Shown in pieces: positions 54,151 to 62,312 of a stretch of 64,000 bases of DNA; position 1 is the stretch's first letter, and every line of letters begins with the position of its first letter. A model generated the notes under the pieces. That model did no database searches and had not been told where the DNA came from. It was given only the letters and a program-made list of their open reading frames with translations. The stretch spans positions 1 to 64,000 of the forward strand of contig NZ_UTHA01000019.1 of NCBI RefSeq assembly GCF_900582195.1, written 5' to 3'. The position numbers and the translations under genes are program-made. The stretch is from Pseudomonas viridiflava. GTDB taxonomy: Bacteria; Pseudomonadota; Gammaproteobacteria; Pseudomonadales; Pseudomonadaceae.

Positions 54151-54204
54151 CCCGCGCGGGTCGCGTGCTAACCTGCTGGCACTGCCCATTTCGGAGCGCT
54201 GACC

Positions 54205-55047
54205 ATGCTCGACAGCCCGACCCGCGAACACCTCGACACCTTGCAAGAGGTGATGGCCGGTGGCGATTTCATTGTGCTGACCGGAGCCGGCATCAGCACG
54301 CCGTCGGGCATTCCGGATTACCGCGACAGCGAAGGTGTGCGGCGTGGGCGGCAACCGATGATGTATCAGGAGTTTCTGGCCGCCCCTGAATCACGCCGTC
54401 GCTATTGGGCACGTGCGATGCTCGGCTGGCCGCGTGTACGCCAGGCACGACCGAACGCAGCGCACGAGGCATTGGCCGGTTTGCAACACCATGGCCTGAT
54501 CCGCGACTTGATCACCCAGAACGTCGACACCCTGCACGATAAGGCCGGCAGTCACGATGTGATCGAACTGCACGGCAGCCTGCATCGCGTCCTGTGCCTG
54601 GACTGCGGCCAGCGCAGTGAGCGTGATTCGATTCAACAATTGATGGAACGGCAAAATCCGTATCTGGCCGGGGTCGATGCCGTGCAGGCACCGGATGGCG
54701 ACACCCTGCTCGATCCGACGTTCGAGGCGCGTTTTCAAGTGCCGCAGTGTCCGCATTGCGCTGGTGAACGAATGAAACCGGACGTGGTGTTTTTCGGCGA
54801 GAACGTCGCGCAGCCCACGGCGGCCAGGGCGATGGCGGCGGCAGAAAATGCGGCGGGGATGCTGGTGGTGGGTTCGTCGTTGATGGCGTATTCGGCGTTT
54901 CGCCTGTGCCGGGTGATTGCCGATCGTGGCAAGCCGTTGATTGCGATCAATCTGGGCAAGACCCGCGCGGATGACTTGCTGGATTTGAAGATTGAAGCGT
55001 CGTGTGAACAGCTTTTGCCGTTGTTGGCGAGGGAGCTGGATCGGTGA
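54205..55047 (+). CDS. Sir2-family NAD-dependent deacetylase
   Basis: The 280-residue sirtuin has 'VLTGAGISTPSGIPDYRD' near 25, 'ITQNVDTLHDKAG' near 110, the catalytic His in 'ELHGSL', and a zinc site formed by 'CLDCGQ' and 'CPHC'. It removes acyl groups from lysine with NAD. The active-site sequence lacks the Tyr/Arg pair of desuccinylases as far as I can see. It follows the methyltransferase gene by 54 bases on the same strand. Confidence 0.93.
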   Translation: MLDSPTREHLDTLQEVMAGGDFIVLTGAGISTPSGIPDYRDSEGVRRGRQPMMYQEFLAAPESRRRYWARAMLGWPRVRQARPNAAHEALAGLQHHGLIRDLITQNVDTLHDKAGSHDVIELHGSLHRVLCLDCGQRSERDSIQQLMERQNPYLAGVDAVQAPDGDTLLDPTFEARFQVPQCPHCAGERMKPDVVFFGENVAQPTAARAMAAAENAAGMLVVGSSLMAYSAFRLCRVIADRGKPLIAINLGKTRADDLLDLKIEASCEQLLPLLARELDR

Positions 55048-55080
55048 GTTGCTGCATTCTGCGCTCGACTCAGGACCCAA

Positions 55081-55240
55081 GCCCCTCACCCTAGCCCTCT
55101 CCCAAGGGAGAGGGAACTGACCTGTTCTGGTCAAGCGATACATCGACCTGAAACTTTCGAGTCGAACCCATTTTCTGAAATGCCCCCGATCAGCTCCCTG
55201 CCCCCTCGCCCCCTTGGGGGAGAGGGTTGGGGTGAGGGGG
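55081..55240. repeat. Composite inverted repeat (CCCCTCACCC element), copy 2
   Basis: The left end GCCCCTCACCCTAGCCCTC and right end GGTTGGGGTGAGGGG are inverted, each next to an inner GAGAGGG hairpin (CTCTCCCAAGGGAGAG). The interior is partly alike to copy 1 at 13977-14170. It separates the convergent sirtuin and LysR genes. Confidence 0.75.
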
Positions 55241-55246
55241 TAGATC

Positions 55247-56134
55247 TCACCGTCGCCCCAGATCTTCAGCCTTGAGAATATCGAACAACGCCTGCGCCGC
55301 CGCCGACAGTTCATTGCCCGGTTCGGTCAGCACGCCGATGGCCCGTTCCACCGAGTCATCCAGCGTCAGGCAATGGGCGCCCAGCTCCTGCATCTGCTCG
55401 GCGCACAACGCCGGCACGGCGCTGACGCCCAGACCGCTGGCGACCATACGCCCGACCGTCGCCAGTTGATGACTTTCAAACTCCACGGGCAACTTCATGC
55501 CACGCGCTTGCAAGTGCTCTTCGAGCATCACCCGCACCGTTGATGGTCGCTGCAAGGTGATGAACGGCTCCTGCAACAACGTTTGCCAGTCGATCTCGCT
55601 AAGCCGGGCCAGCGACGAATCCTTCGACACCACCGCAACAAAGCGATCCATGTACAACGGCGTAAACGTCATGGAAGTGTTTTGCATCGGCTCGAACGCC
55701 ACCCCCAGTTCCACCTGACGATCACGAACCATCTCCAGCACTTGCTCGTTGATCACGTCATTGACCGTGACGTTGACGTTCGGATAGCGCGCGCGGAAGG
55801 TCTTGAGGATCGGCGGCAGCAGGTTGCCGGCGAACGACGGCATCGCCGCCAGCGTCACCCGCCCGCGCTGCAAGCTGAAGCGTTGGCGCATTTCGTCTTC
55901 GGCGTTATCCCAGTCCGCGATCAGGCGCCGGGCCAGTGGCAGCAGCGACTCACCTTCTGCGGTCAGCGCCACATTGCGGGTGTTGCGGCTGAACAGGCGC
56001 CCGCCCAGCCCTTCTTCCAGCGCTTTGATGGTCAGGCTCAAGGCTGATTGCGAGAGATGCAGGCGCTCGCAGGCCACGGCGAAGCTCAGGCTCTGGGCCA
56101 CGGCGAGGAAGGCGCGGATCTGTTTGATGGTCAT
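55247..56134 (-). CDS. LysR-family regulator of the CoA-transferase operon (DhcR-like)
   Basis: The 295-residue protein has the LysR winged helix at the N-terminus (MTIKQIRAFLAVAQSLSFAV..., 'LSQSALSLTIKALEEGLGGRLFSRNTR') and a two-lobed effector domain. It diverges from the CoA-transferase genes, the same order as PA1998 (dhcR) beside PA1999-PA2001 in P. aeruginosa, where it responds to carnitine-derived dehydrocarnitine. The start is ATG 56134; frames further upstream cross a repeat element. Confidence 0.92.
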   Translation of the reverse strand: MTIKQIRAFLAVAQSLSFAVACERLHLSQSALSLTIKALEEGLGGRLFSRNTRNVALTAEGESLLPLARRLIADWDNAEDEMRQRFSLQRGRVTLAAMPSFAGNLLPPILKTFRARYPNVNVTVNDVINEQVLEMVRDRQVELGVAFEPMQNTSMTFTPLYMDRFVAVVSKDSSLARLSEIDWQTLLQEPFITLQRPSTVRVMLEEHLQARGMKLPVEFESHQLATVGRMVASGLGVSAVPALCAEQMQELGAHCLTLDDSVERAIGVLTEPGNELSAAAQALFDILKAEDLGRR

Positions 56135-56168
56135 GCTCGCTTCGCTCCAGTTGTAAGCTACAAGCGTT

Positions 56169-56233
56169 AAGCGGCAAGCCATAATGATCGTTCCCACGCA
56201 GAGCGTGGGAACGATCAAAGCGGCAAGCCATAA
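56169..56233. mobile_element. 33-bp hairpin element flanked by a 16-bp direct repeat
   Basis: AAGCGGCAAGCCATAA occurs at 56169-56184 and again at 56218-56233. Between them lies TGATCGTTCCCACGC, AGA, and its exact complement, a 15-bp perfect stem with a 3-base loop. The layout is that of a small inserted hairpin with a target-site duplication, in the LysR/CoA-transferase promoter gap. Confidence 0.6.
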
Positions 56234-56354
56234 CGCGACTATTGAGTTTTATCTATCAATCAACCTTAAAAATCAACTTAACAAATATATCCACCGGCGC
56301 GACACTCCAACCATTCGGCTAGCCAGCCGCCCGCAAATAATAAAAGAGGTGCAT

Positions 56355-57053
56355 ATGGCAGGTTTCGACAAGCGCGTGAGTTCCTACGAGGAAGCCCTCG
56401 CCGGGCTTGAGGACGGCATGACCGTTATCGCCGGCGGCTTCGGTCTGTGCGGCATTCCGGAAAACCTGATCGCCGAGATCAAGCGCAAAGGCACCCGCGA
56501 CCTCACCGTCGTCTCCAACAACTGCGGCGTCGACGGTTTCGGCCTTGGCGTGCTGCTCACCGATCGCCAGATCAGCAAAGTCATCGCTTCCTACGTCGGC
56601 GAAAACAAGCTGTTCGAAGAGCAACTGCTCAAGGGCGACATCGAAGTCATCCTCACCCCGCAAGGCACCCTCGCCGAGAAGATGCGCGCGGGCGGCGCCG
56701 GCATTCCGGCCTTCTTCACCGCCACCGGCGTCGGCACCCCGGTCGCCGAAGGCAAGGAAGTGCGTGAATTCAAGGGGCGCAAGTACCTGATGGAAGAATC
56801 CATCACCGGCGACTTCGCCATCGTCAAAGGCTGGAAAGCCGACCACTTCGGCAACGTCGTCTACCGTCACACCGCGCAGAACTTCAACCCGCTGGCCGCT
56901 ACTGCCGGCAAAATCACCGTGGTTGAAGTCGAAGAAATCGTCGAACCCGGCGAACTCGACCCCTCGCAGATCCACACCCCGGGCATCTACGTCGATCGGG
57001 TCATTTGCGGCACGTTCGAAAAACGCATCGAACAGCGCACCATCCGCAAATAA
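56355..57053 (+). CDS. dhcA: 3-oxoacid CoA-transferase subunit A (DhcA/ScoA-like)
   Basis: The 232-residue protein is the alpha subunit of a type I CoA-transferase: '[48 protein letters not shown]', '[35 protein letters not shown]' and the C-terminal '[10 protein letters not shown]'. With subunit B it moves CoA to 3-oxoacids such as acetoacetate or dehydrocarnitine. AGAGG precedes ATG 56355. Gene order beside LysR and thiolase supports the dhc name, but the substrate is inferred. Confidence 0.9.
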   Translation: MAGFDKRVSSYEEALAGLEDGMTVIAGGFGLCGIPENLIAEIKRKGTRDLTVVSNNCGVDGFGLGVLLTDRQISKVIASYVGENKLFEEQLLKGDIEVILTPQGTLAEKMRAGGAGIPAFFTATGVGTPVAEGKEVREFKGRKYLMEESITGDFAIVKGWKADHFGNVVYRHTAQNFNPLAATAGKITVVEVEEIVEPGELDPSQIHTPGIYVDRVICGTFEKRIEQRTIRK

Positions 57054-57077
57054 TTCAGGCTGACGGAGAACAAGAAC

Positions 57078-57743
57078 ATGGCACTTACCCGCGAACAAAT
57101 GGCTCAGCGCGTCGCCCGCGAAATGCAGGACGGCTTTTACGTAAACCTCGGCATCGGCATCCCGACCCTGGTCGCCAACTACATTCCCGACGGCATGGAA
57201 GTCATGCTGCAATCGGAAAACGGCCTGCTCGGTATGGGCCCGTTCCCGACCGAGGACACCATTGATGCCGATATGATCAACGCCGGCAAGCAAACCGTGA
57301 CCGCACGCATCGGCGCGTCGATCTTCAACTCCGCCGAATCCTTCGCGATGATCCGCGGTGGCCGTGTCGACCTGACCGTGCTCGGCGCGTTCGAAGTCGA
57401 CGTCGAAGGCAACATCGCCTCGTGGATGATCCCCGGCAAACTGGTCAAGGGCATGGGCGGCGCGATGGATCTGGTGGCCGGCGCCGACAACATCATCGTC
57501 ATCATGACCCACGCTTCGAAGGACGGTGAGTCAAAACTGTTGGCCAAATGCAGCCTGCCGCTGACTGGCGCCGGCTGCATCAAGCGTGTGCTGACCGACC
57601 TCGCCTACCTGGAAATCGAAAATGGCGCTTTTGTCCTCAAGGAACGCGCACCTGGCGTCAGCGTCGAGGAAATCGTCGCCAAAACCGCTGGTAAACTGAT
57701 CGTCCCGGATCACGTACCGGAAATGCAGTTCGCTGCCCAGTGA
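57078..57743 (+). CDS. dhcB: 3-oxoacid CoA-transferase subunit B (DhcB/ScoB-like)
   Basis: The 221-residue protein is the beta subunit: '[39 protein letters not shown]' contains the catalytic Glu of the ENG motif, followed by '[41 protein letters not shown]'. It lies 24 bases after subunit A. The complex works in the cytoplasm in ketone-body or carnitine use. Confidence 0.92.
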   Translation: MALTREQMAQRVAREMQDGFYVNLGIGIPTLVANYIPDGMEVMLQSENGLLGMGPFPTEDTIDADMINAGKQTVTARIGASIFNSAESFAMIRGGRVDLTVLGAFEVDVEGNIASWMIPGKLVKGMGGAMDLVAGADNIIVIMTHASKDGESKLLAKCSLPLTGAGCIKRVLTDLAYLEIENGAFVLKERAPGVSVEEIVAKTAGKLIVPDHVPEMQFAAQ

Positions 57744-57754
57744 GGAATTCGAAA

Positions 57755-58936
57755 ATGCAAGACGTCGTAATTGTTGCCGCCACGCGTACCGCGATCGGCA
57801 GTTTCCAGGGTTCGCTGGCCAGCGTGTCCGCCGTTGATCTGGGCGCGGCGGTGATCCGTCAGTTGCTCGAACAAACCGGTCTGGACGGTGCACAGGTCGA
57901 TGAAGTGATCATGGGCCAGGTACTGACCGCCGGCGCCGGCCAGAACCCGGCGCGTCAGGCTGCGATCAAGGCCGGCCTGCCCCACGCCGTGCCAGCAATG
58001 ACCCTGAACAAGGTTTGCGGTTCGGGCTTGAAAGCCCTGCATTTGGGTGCGCAAGCGATCCGTTGCGGCGACGCTGAGGTGATCATCGCCGGCGGCCAGG
58101 AAAACATGAGCCTGTCCAACTACGTCATGCCGGGCGCACGCACCGGTCTGCGCATGGGCCACGCACAAATCGTCGACACCATGATCAGCGATGGTCTGTG
58201 GGATGCGTTCAACGATTACCACATGGGCATCACCGCCGAGAATCTGGTCGACAAATACGAGATCAGCCGTGAGCAGCAGGACGCCTTCGCTGCCGCGTCT
58301 CAGCAAAAAGCTGCCGCTGCCATTGAGGCCGGCCGCTTTGTCGATGAAATCACCCCGATCCTGATCCCGCAGCGCAAAGGCGACCCGGTTGCCTTCAAGG
58401 TCGATGAGCAGCCACGTGGCGATACCACCGCCGAATCCCTGGCGAAACTGCGTCCGGCCTTTAAAAAGGATGGCAGCGTCACCGCCGGCAATGCCTCGTC
58501 GCTGAACGACGGCGCCGCCGCCGTGATTCTAATGAGCGCCGAGAAAGCCAAGTCCCTCGGACTGCCGGTTCTGGCGACGATCGCCGCTTATGCCAACGCA
58601 GGCGTTGATCCAGCAATCATGGGCATCGGCCCGGTGTCAGCCACCCGTCGCTGCCTCGACAAGGCCGGCTGGAACATCGACCAGCTCGACCTGATCGAAG
58701 CCAACGAAGCGTTTGCTGCACAATCGCTGGCGGTGGCCAAGGATCTGCAATGGGATCTGGACAAGGTCAACGTCAACGGCGGCGCCATTGCGCTGGGCCA
58801 TCCGATCGGTGCCTCGGGTTGCCGCGTGCTGGTGACGCTGCTGCATGAAATGATCAAGCGTGATGCGAAAAAGGGTCTGGCGACCCTGTGCATCGGCGGC
58901 GGTCAGGGTGTGGCGCTGGCGCTGGAACGCGCATAA
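57755..58936 (+). CDS. atoB: Acetyl-CoA acetyltransferase (thiolase)
   Basis: The 393-residue protein is a thiolase: nucleophile Cys88 in '[11 protein letters not shown]', '[19 protein letters not shown]' with the catalytic His, and Cys in 'CIGGGQG' near the end. It splits acetoacetyl-CoA into two acetyl-CoA, finishing the pathway opened by the CoA-transferase. GAGGA precedes ATG 57755, 11 bases after dhcB. An intrinsic terminator follows. Confidence 0.94.
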   Translation: MQDVVIVAATRTAIGSFQGSLASVSAVDLGAAVIRQLLEQTGLDGAQVDEVIMGQVLTAGAGQNPARQAAIKAGLPHAVPAMTLNKVCGSGLKALHLGAQAIRCGDAEVIIAGGQENMSLSNYVMPGARTGLRMGHAQIVDTMISDGLWDAFNDYHMGITAENLVDKYEISREQQDAFAAASQQKAAAAIEAGRFVDEITPILIPQRKGDPVAFKVDEQPRGDTTAESLAKLRPAFKKDGSVTAGNASSLNDGAAAVILMSAEKAKSLGLPVLATIAAYANAGVDPAIMGIGPVSATRRCLDKAGWNIDQLDLIEANEAFAAQSLAVAKDLQWDLDKVNVNGGAIALGHPIGASGCRVLVTLLHEMIKRDAKKGLATLCIGGGQGVALALERA

Positions 58937-58993
58937 CCAGAGTTCAACAGTGAATGGCGGATCCACGACATCCGCCGCTTGCTGGCAACAAAA

Positions 58994-59029
58994 ACCCGGG
59001 GCGACTTGCGTTGCACCGGGTGTTTTTTT
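58994..59029 (+). terminator. Intrinsic terminator after atoB
   Basis: ACCCGG (58994-58999) pairs with CCGGGT (59016-59021), followed by GTTTTTTT. It lies 58 bases past the thiolase stop. Confidence 0.8.
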
Positions 59030-59063
59030 GCCTGTTCGAAATGTGCGTTGAATGTTCCGGCGC

Positions 59064-59132
59064 CTTCGCGAGCAAGCTCGCTCCCACAAGGGAACGCATT
59101 TCAAAATGTGGGAGCGAGCCTGCTCGCGAAGG
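59064..59132. repeat. Inverted REP pair
   Basis: Two REP units face each other between the atoB terminator and the convergent cobF gene. Confidence 0.8.
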
Positions 59133-59154
59133 GGCCCGTCCGGCCAGCGAAAAT

Positions 59155-59910
59155 CTAAGGCTTACGCAGCAGGTATGTATCCATGATCCACCCATGCTCC
59201 GCTCGCGCCGCCTTGCGCACCCGTTCGATCTCATCGGCGACATCGGCAAGCCTGCCACTGATCAGGATCTCGTCCGGTGTGCCCAGGTAAGCCCCCCAGT
59301 AAATCTCGCTCTGCTGATCGGCGACTTGATGATAAGAATCCTCAGCATCGAGCATCACCACCAGACTGTCCGCATCACTCACCTGCCCCGCTGCCAAACG
59401 CCGCCCCGTGGTGATTTCAATCGACCGACCGATGGTATTCAACGGCACCTTGTGCTGCGCCGCCAACGCCTGAACGCTGGTAATCCCGGGGATCACTTCA
59501 AACTCGAAGACACACGCGCCCGAAGCAAGAATCGCCTGAAGGATACGCACGGTGCTGTCGTACAACGCCGGGTCGCCCCACACCAGAAAACCGCCGCACT
59601 GGCCGTCAGACAATTCGTCATTGATCAACCGCTCGAAAGTCTGCTGTTTGGCACGGTTCAGCTCATCGACACTGGCGGCGTAGTCGACATCGCCGCGTTC
59701 GCGCTCCGGACTGTGGGCTTCGACGAAGCGGTAGCCAGGGTCGCTGATGTAGCGCTCACAAATCTCGCGGCGCAGGTCGATCAGCTTGTCCTTGCTCTGG
59801 CCTTTGTCCATCAAAAAAAACACGTTGACCCGATTCAGCGCCTTCACGGCCTGCATCGTGATGTAGTCGGGATTACCGGCACCGATGCCGATCACCAGCA
59901 GTTGTTTCAT
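59155..59910 (-). CDS. cobF: Precorrin-6A synthase (deacetylating)
   Basis: The 251-residue protein is a tetrapyrrole methylase-fold enzyme of aerobic cobalamin synthesis: 'VIGIGAGNPDYITMQAVKAL' at the N-terminus, 'LVWGDPALYDST' and 'VIPGITSVQALAAQHKVPLN' in the middle. CobF methylates C-1 of precorrin-5 and releases acetate. ATG 59910 has GGAG upstream and overlaps the previous stop by one base (TGATG). It stands with a histidine phosphatase gene apart from other cob genes. Confidence 0.92.
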   Translation of the reverse strand: MKQLLVIGIGAGNPDYITMQAVKALNRVNVFFLMDKGQSKDKLIDLRREICERYISDPGYRFVEAHSPERERGDVDYAASVDELNRAKQQTFERLINDELSDGQCGGFLVWGDPALYDSTVRILQAILASGACVFEFEVIPGITSVQALAAQHKVPLNTIGRSIEITTGRRLAAGQVSDADSLVVMLDAEDSYHQVADQQSEIYWGAYLGTPDEILISGRLADVADEIERVRKAARAEHGWIMDTYLLRKP

Positions 59911-60479
59911 CAACGTGCTCCTTTAACGTCCAGGCCCGGCAAGCGTAGCCGCCAGCGCCCGGTGAAACGCAGTTCGACCATCGATAATGGTTCGACATCA
60001 ATGTCATGAAACGCTGTGCCTTGCATCACGTGGATCAGCGCGGCGCGGATGACAAACGGATGCGTCACCGCCACCACATGTCCCGGCGTGGCTTGCAGGC
60101 TGCTCAGCCATATCGCCACGCGCTCGCATAACTGCGCCACCGACTCACCGCCGTGAGGTGTTGCGTGAGGATCTTCGAGCCAGGCGTGCAGCGCCGGGTC
60201 TTCAGAGTTTTGCAGGGATTTGATCGATACCCCGTGCCAGCGCCCCCAGTCACAATCGCGCAGCGACTCATCAATCTGCGCATCCGCGCCAAACCATGCC
60301 GCCGTCTGGCGGGTGCGCAATTCCGGCGCACAAATCAAGCGGCGTGCGGCGTCGAAACGCTCAGCCAGTGCACCTGACGCCAGGTCGAAATTTTCAACGG
60401 GCTCATTCGTAGGAAAACACGCCAATTTCTGTGCGACGGTTCGTGCATGGCAAATCAATGTCAAACGAGTGGTTTGCAC
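59910..60479 (-). CDS. Histidine phosphatase superfamily protein, coupled to cobF
   Basis: The 189-residue protein has the phosphoglycerate-mutase-like fold: 'RLTLICHARTVAQKLA' at the N-terminus, 'LICAPELRTRQTAAWFG', 'CDWGRWHG' and 'HVVAVTHPFVIRAALIHV'. The usual RHG motif reads C-H-A: the phosphoacceptor His is kept, but the flanking Arg and Gly are replaced. Position suggests an alpha-ribazole phosphatase (CobC-like) role in cobalamin synthesis, though altered catalysis is possible. It is first in the two-gene operon. Confidence 0.82.
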   Translation of the reverse strand: MQTTRLTLICHARTVAQKLACFPTNEPVENFDLASGALAERFDAARRLICAPELRTRQTAAWFGADAQIDESLRDCDWGRWHGVSIKSLQNSEDPALHAWLEDPHATPHGGESVAQLCERVAIWLSSLQATPGHVVAVTHPFVIRAALIHVMQGTAFHDIDVEPLSMVELRFTGRWRLRLPGLDVKGAR

Positions 60480-60810
60480 AGGCAGCGCTCCGGTAGGCCT
60501 TGATGGAAATCAACGACGCAAAGCCGTTTTGTTGGCAATTGTGCCGTAAACCGAGGGTTACGGGGTCGCGGGATAGCCACCGGCAAAAACCGACTACGCC
60601 AGGAATACGGCAATATCTGACAGCGTTGTGGGCAATGGACTACAAGACAGATCGAAATCCGTGTAGCCCTTGTTACACGGGCATCTCACCGCATTCTGGC
60701 GCCGTTTAAACGCGGTGAAAAATTCACTAGACATGTAACGTCAGTTACATAAATACTGTTTTAACGGATTATGAAGCGAATTCAACACCCCCCATCCAGC
60801 AGGAGCCCGG
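60480..60810. promoter_or_regulatory. Divergent promoter gap with palindrome at 60733-60750
   Basis: The 331-base gap separates the cobF operon and the rpiR-type operon. At 60733-60750 lies ATGTAAC-GTCA-GTTACAT, a perfect 7-bp inverted repeat suited to binding a dimeric regulator, 61 bases before the RpiR start. No cobalamin riboswitch signature was found on the cobF side. Confidence 0.65.
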
Positions 60811-61665
60811 ATGCCCCCTCTCAGAGACGTGATCACCGATCCCGGCCTGGATCTTACGCCGTCGGAGCGCAAAGTCGTTCGCGCCTTGCTTGATCAGTAC
60901 CCACGCAACGGTCTGGGGCCGATGGCGCGTCTGGCCGAACATGCCGGCGTCAGCGATCCGACCATTGTGCGGCTGGTGAAAAAACTCGGCTTCGGCGGTT
61001 ATGCCGAATTCCAGGATGCCCTGCTCAGCGACATGGATCACCGCCTGCGCTCGCCGCGCACGCTGTTGCAGCCGCGCGCCCATCAGCACAAGGACGACGC
61101 CTGGAGCCACTATCTGGGCGACAGCCATCGTCTGCTGGTCGAAACCCAATCGCTGACCCAGCCGGAAGACGTGCGCATACTCACCGACTGGCTGCTCGAT
61201 GCCCGGCATCAGGTGTACTGCTTCGGCGGGCGTTTCAGCAGCCTGATGGCCACCTATCTACTCAATCACCTGCGCCTGCTGCGCCCCGGCTGCTTCGCGC
61301 TGGAAGACAACGCGCAATTGCCCGATCGCCTGTTCGATGTGCAACGCCAGGACGTGGTGCTGCTGTTCGACTACCGCCGCTACCAAACCCAGGCCCTGCG
61401 GGTCGCCAGTGCGGCGAAGAACAACAACGCCCGCGTGGTGCTGTTCACCGACATCTATGCCTCGCCACTGCGCGAACTGGCTGACCTGATCATCAGCGCC
61501 CCGGTGGAATCGGCTTCGCCGTTCGACACTATGGTCCCGGCGCTGGCTCAGGTCGAAGCACTGATTGCCTGCCTGACCTTGCGCACCGAAAACCTCGCCG
61601 ATCGCCTGGAAGGCATCGATGCCCTGCGCAATGACTTCAACACCCACCTGCTGGAGGATAAATAA
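60811..61665 (+). CDS. MurR/RpiR-family transcriptional regulator
   Basis: The 284-residue protein has the RpiR helix-turn-helix (about 15-75: 'LTPSERKVVRALLDQYPRNGLGPMARLAEHAGVSDPTIVRLVKKLGFGGYAEFQDALL') and a SIS sugar-isomerase-like effector domain (about 125-255, 'VYCFGGRFSSLMATYLLNHLRLLRPG', 'RQDVVLLFDYRRYQTQALRVASAAKNNNARVVLFTD'). AGGAG precedes the ATG. It heads the operon of amide and ligase enzymes and is the likely binder of the palindrome upstream. Confidence 0.92.
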   Translation: MPPLRDVITDPGLDLTPSERKVVRALLDQYPRNGLGPMARLAEHAGVSDPTIVRLVKKLGFGGYAEFQDALLSDMDHRLRSPRTLLQPRAHQHKDDAWSHYLGDSHRLLVETQSLTQPEDVRILTDWLLDARHQVYCFGGRFSSLMATYLLNHLRLLRPGCFALEDNAQLPDRLFDVQRQDVVLLFDYRRYQTQALRVASAAKNNNARVVLFTDIYASPLRELADLIISAPVESASPFDTMVPALAQVEALIACLTLRTENLADRLEGIDALRNDFNTHLLEDK

Positions 61666-61667
61666 GG

Positions 61668-62312
61668 ATGTTCAGCCTTCCCCATCGCTCGCCAAGGGAC
61701 TTGCCGTTTGTCACCGATCACACCGCGCTGTTGCTGGTGGACATGCAGCGTGCCTGGCTCGAACCGCAGTTCGACGCGCACCTCAACGGGCCTGACGCCG
61801 AATATTTCCTGACCCGCGCGCACATGCAGGTGGTGCCCAATCAACGTCGTTTGCTCTGTGCCTTTCGCGAGGCGCGGCAGAACGTGCTGCACACCATTAT
61901 CGAAAGCCTCACCGCCGATGGCCGCGACCGCTCGCTCGATCACAAACTCTCGGACATGCACCTGCCCAAAGGCAGCGTGCAGGCGCGGATCATTGAAGAC
62001 CTGAGCCCGGTGGAAAACGAAATCGTCCTGCCGAAGACCTCGTCCGGGGTATTCAACTCGACCAACATCGACTACGTGCTGCGCAACCTGCAAACCCGTC
62101 ATCTGATCATCGCCGGCATCGTCACCGACCAGTGCGTGGACATGGCCGTGCGCGACGCCGCCGACCGTGGTTATCTGGTCACCCTGGTGGAAGATGCCTG
62201 CGCCACCTACAGCGCCGAACGCCATCACGCCTGCCTGGATGCGATCAAGGGTTACTGCTGGATCACCGACACCGACACCGTGCTCGGCCGCCTGCAGGAG
62301 ATGCGGCCATGA
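61668..62312 (+). CDS. Cysteine hydrolase (isochorismatase-like)
   Basis: The 214-residue protein has the catalytic triad of the family: Asp25 ('LLLVDMQRAW'), Lys near 123 ('IVLPKTSSGVFNST') and Cys near 156 ('IVTDQCVDMAVRDAADRGY'). Members hydrolyse amides such as nicotinamide, biuret, N-carbamoyl compounds or isochorismate. It starts 2 bases after the regulator stop and overlaps the next gene by 4 bases. In this operon an amide intermediate is the likely substrate. Confidence 0.9.
   Translation: MFSLPHRSPRDLPFVTDHTALLLVDMQRAWLEPQFDAHLNGPDAEYFLTRAHMQVVPNQRRLLCAFREARQNVLHTIIESLTADGRDRSLDHKLSDMHLPKGSVQARIIEDLSPVENEIVLPKTSSGVFNSTNIDYVLRNLQTRHLIIAGIVTDQCVDMAVRDAADRGYLVTLVEDACATYSAERHHACLDAIKGYCWITDTDTVLGRLQEMRP

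Noticed and set aside
60480..60810. Cobalamin riboswitch upstream of the cobF operon
   Set aside because: No B12-box (GCCACTG-like) or its flanking conserved segments were found on the minus strand in this gap.
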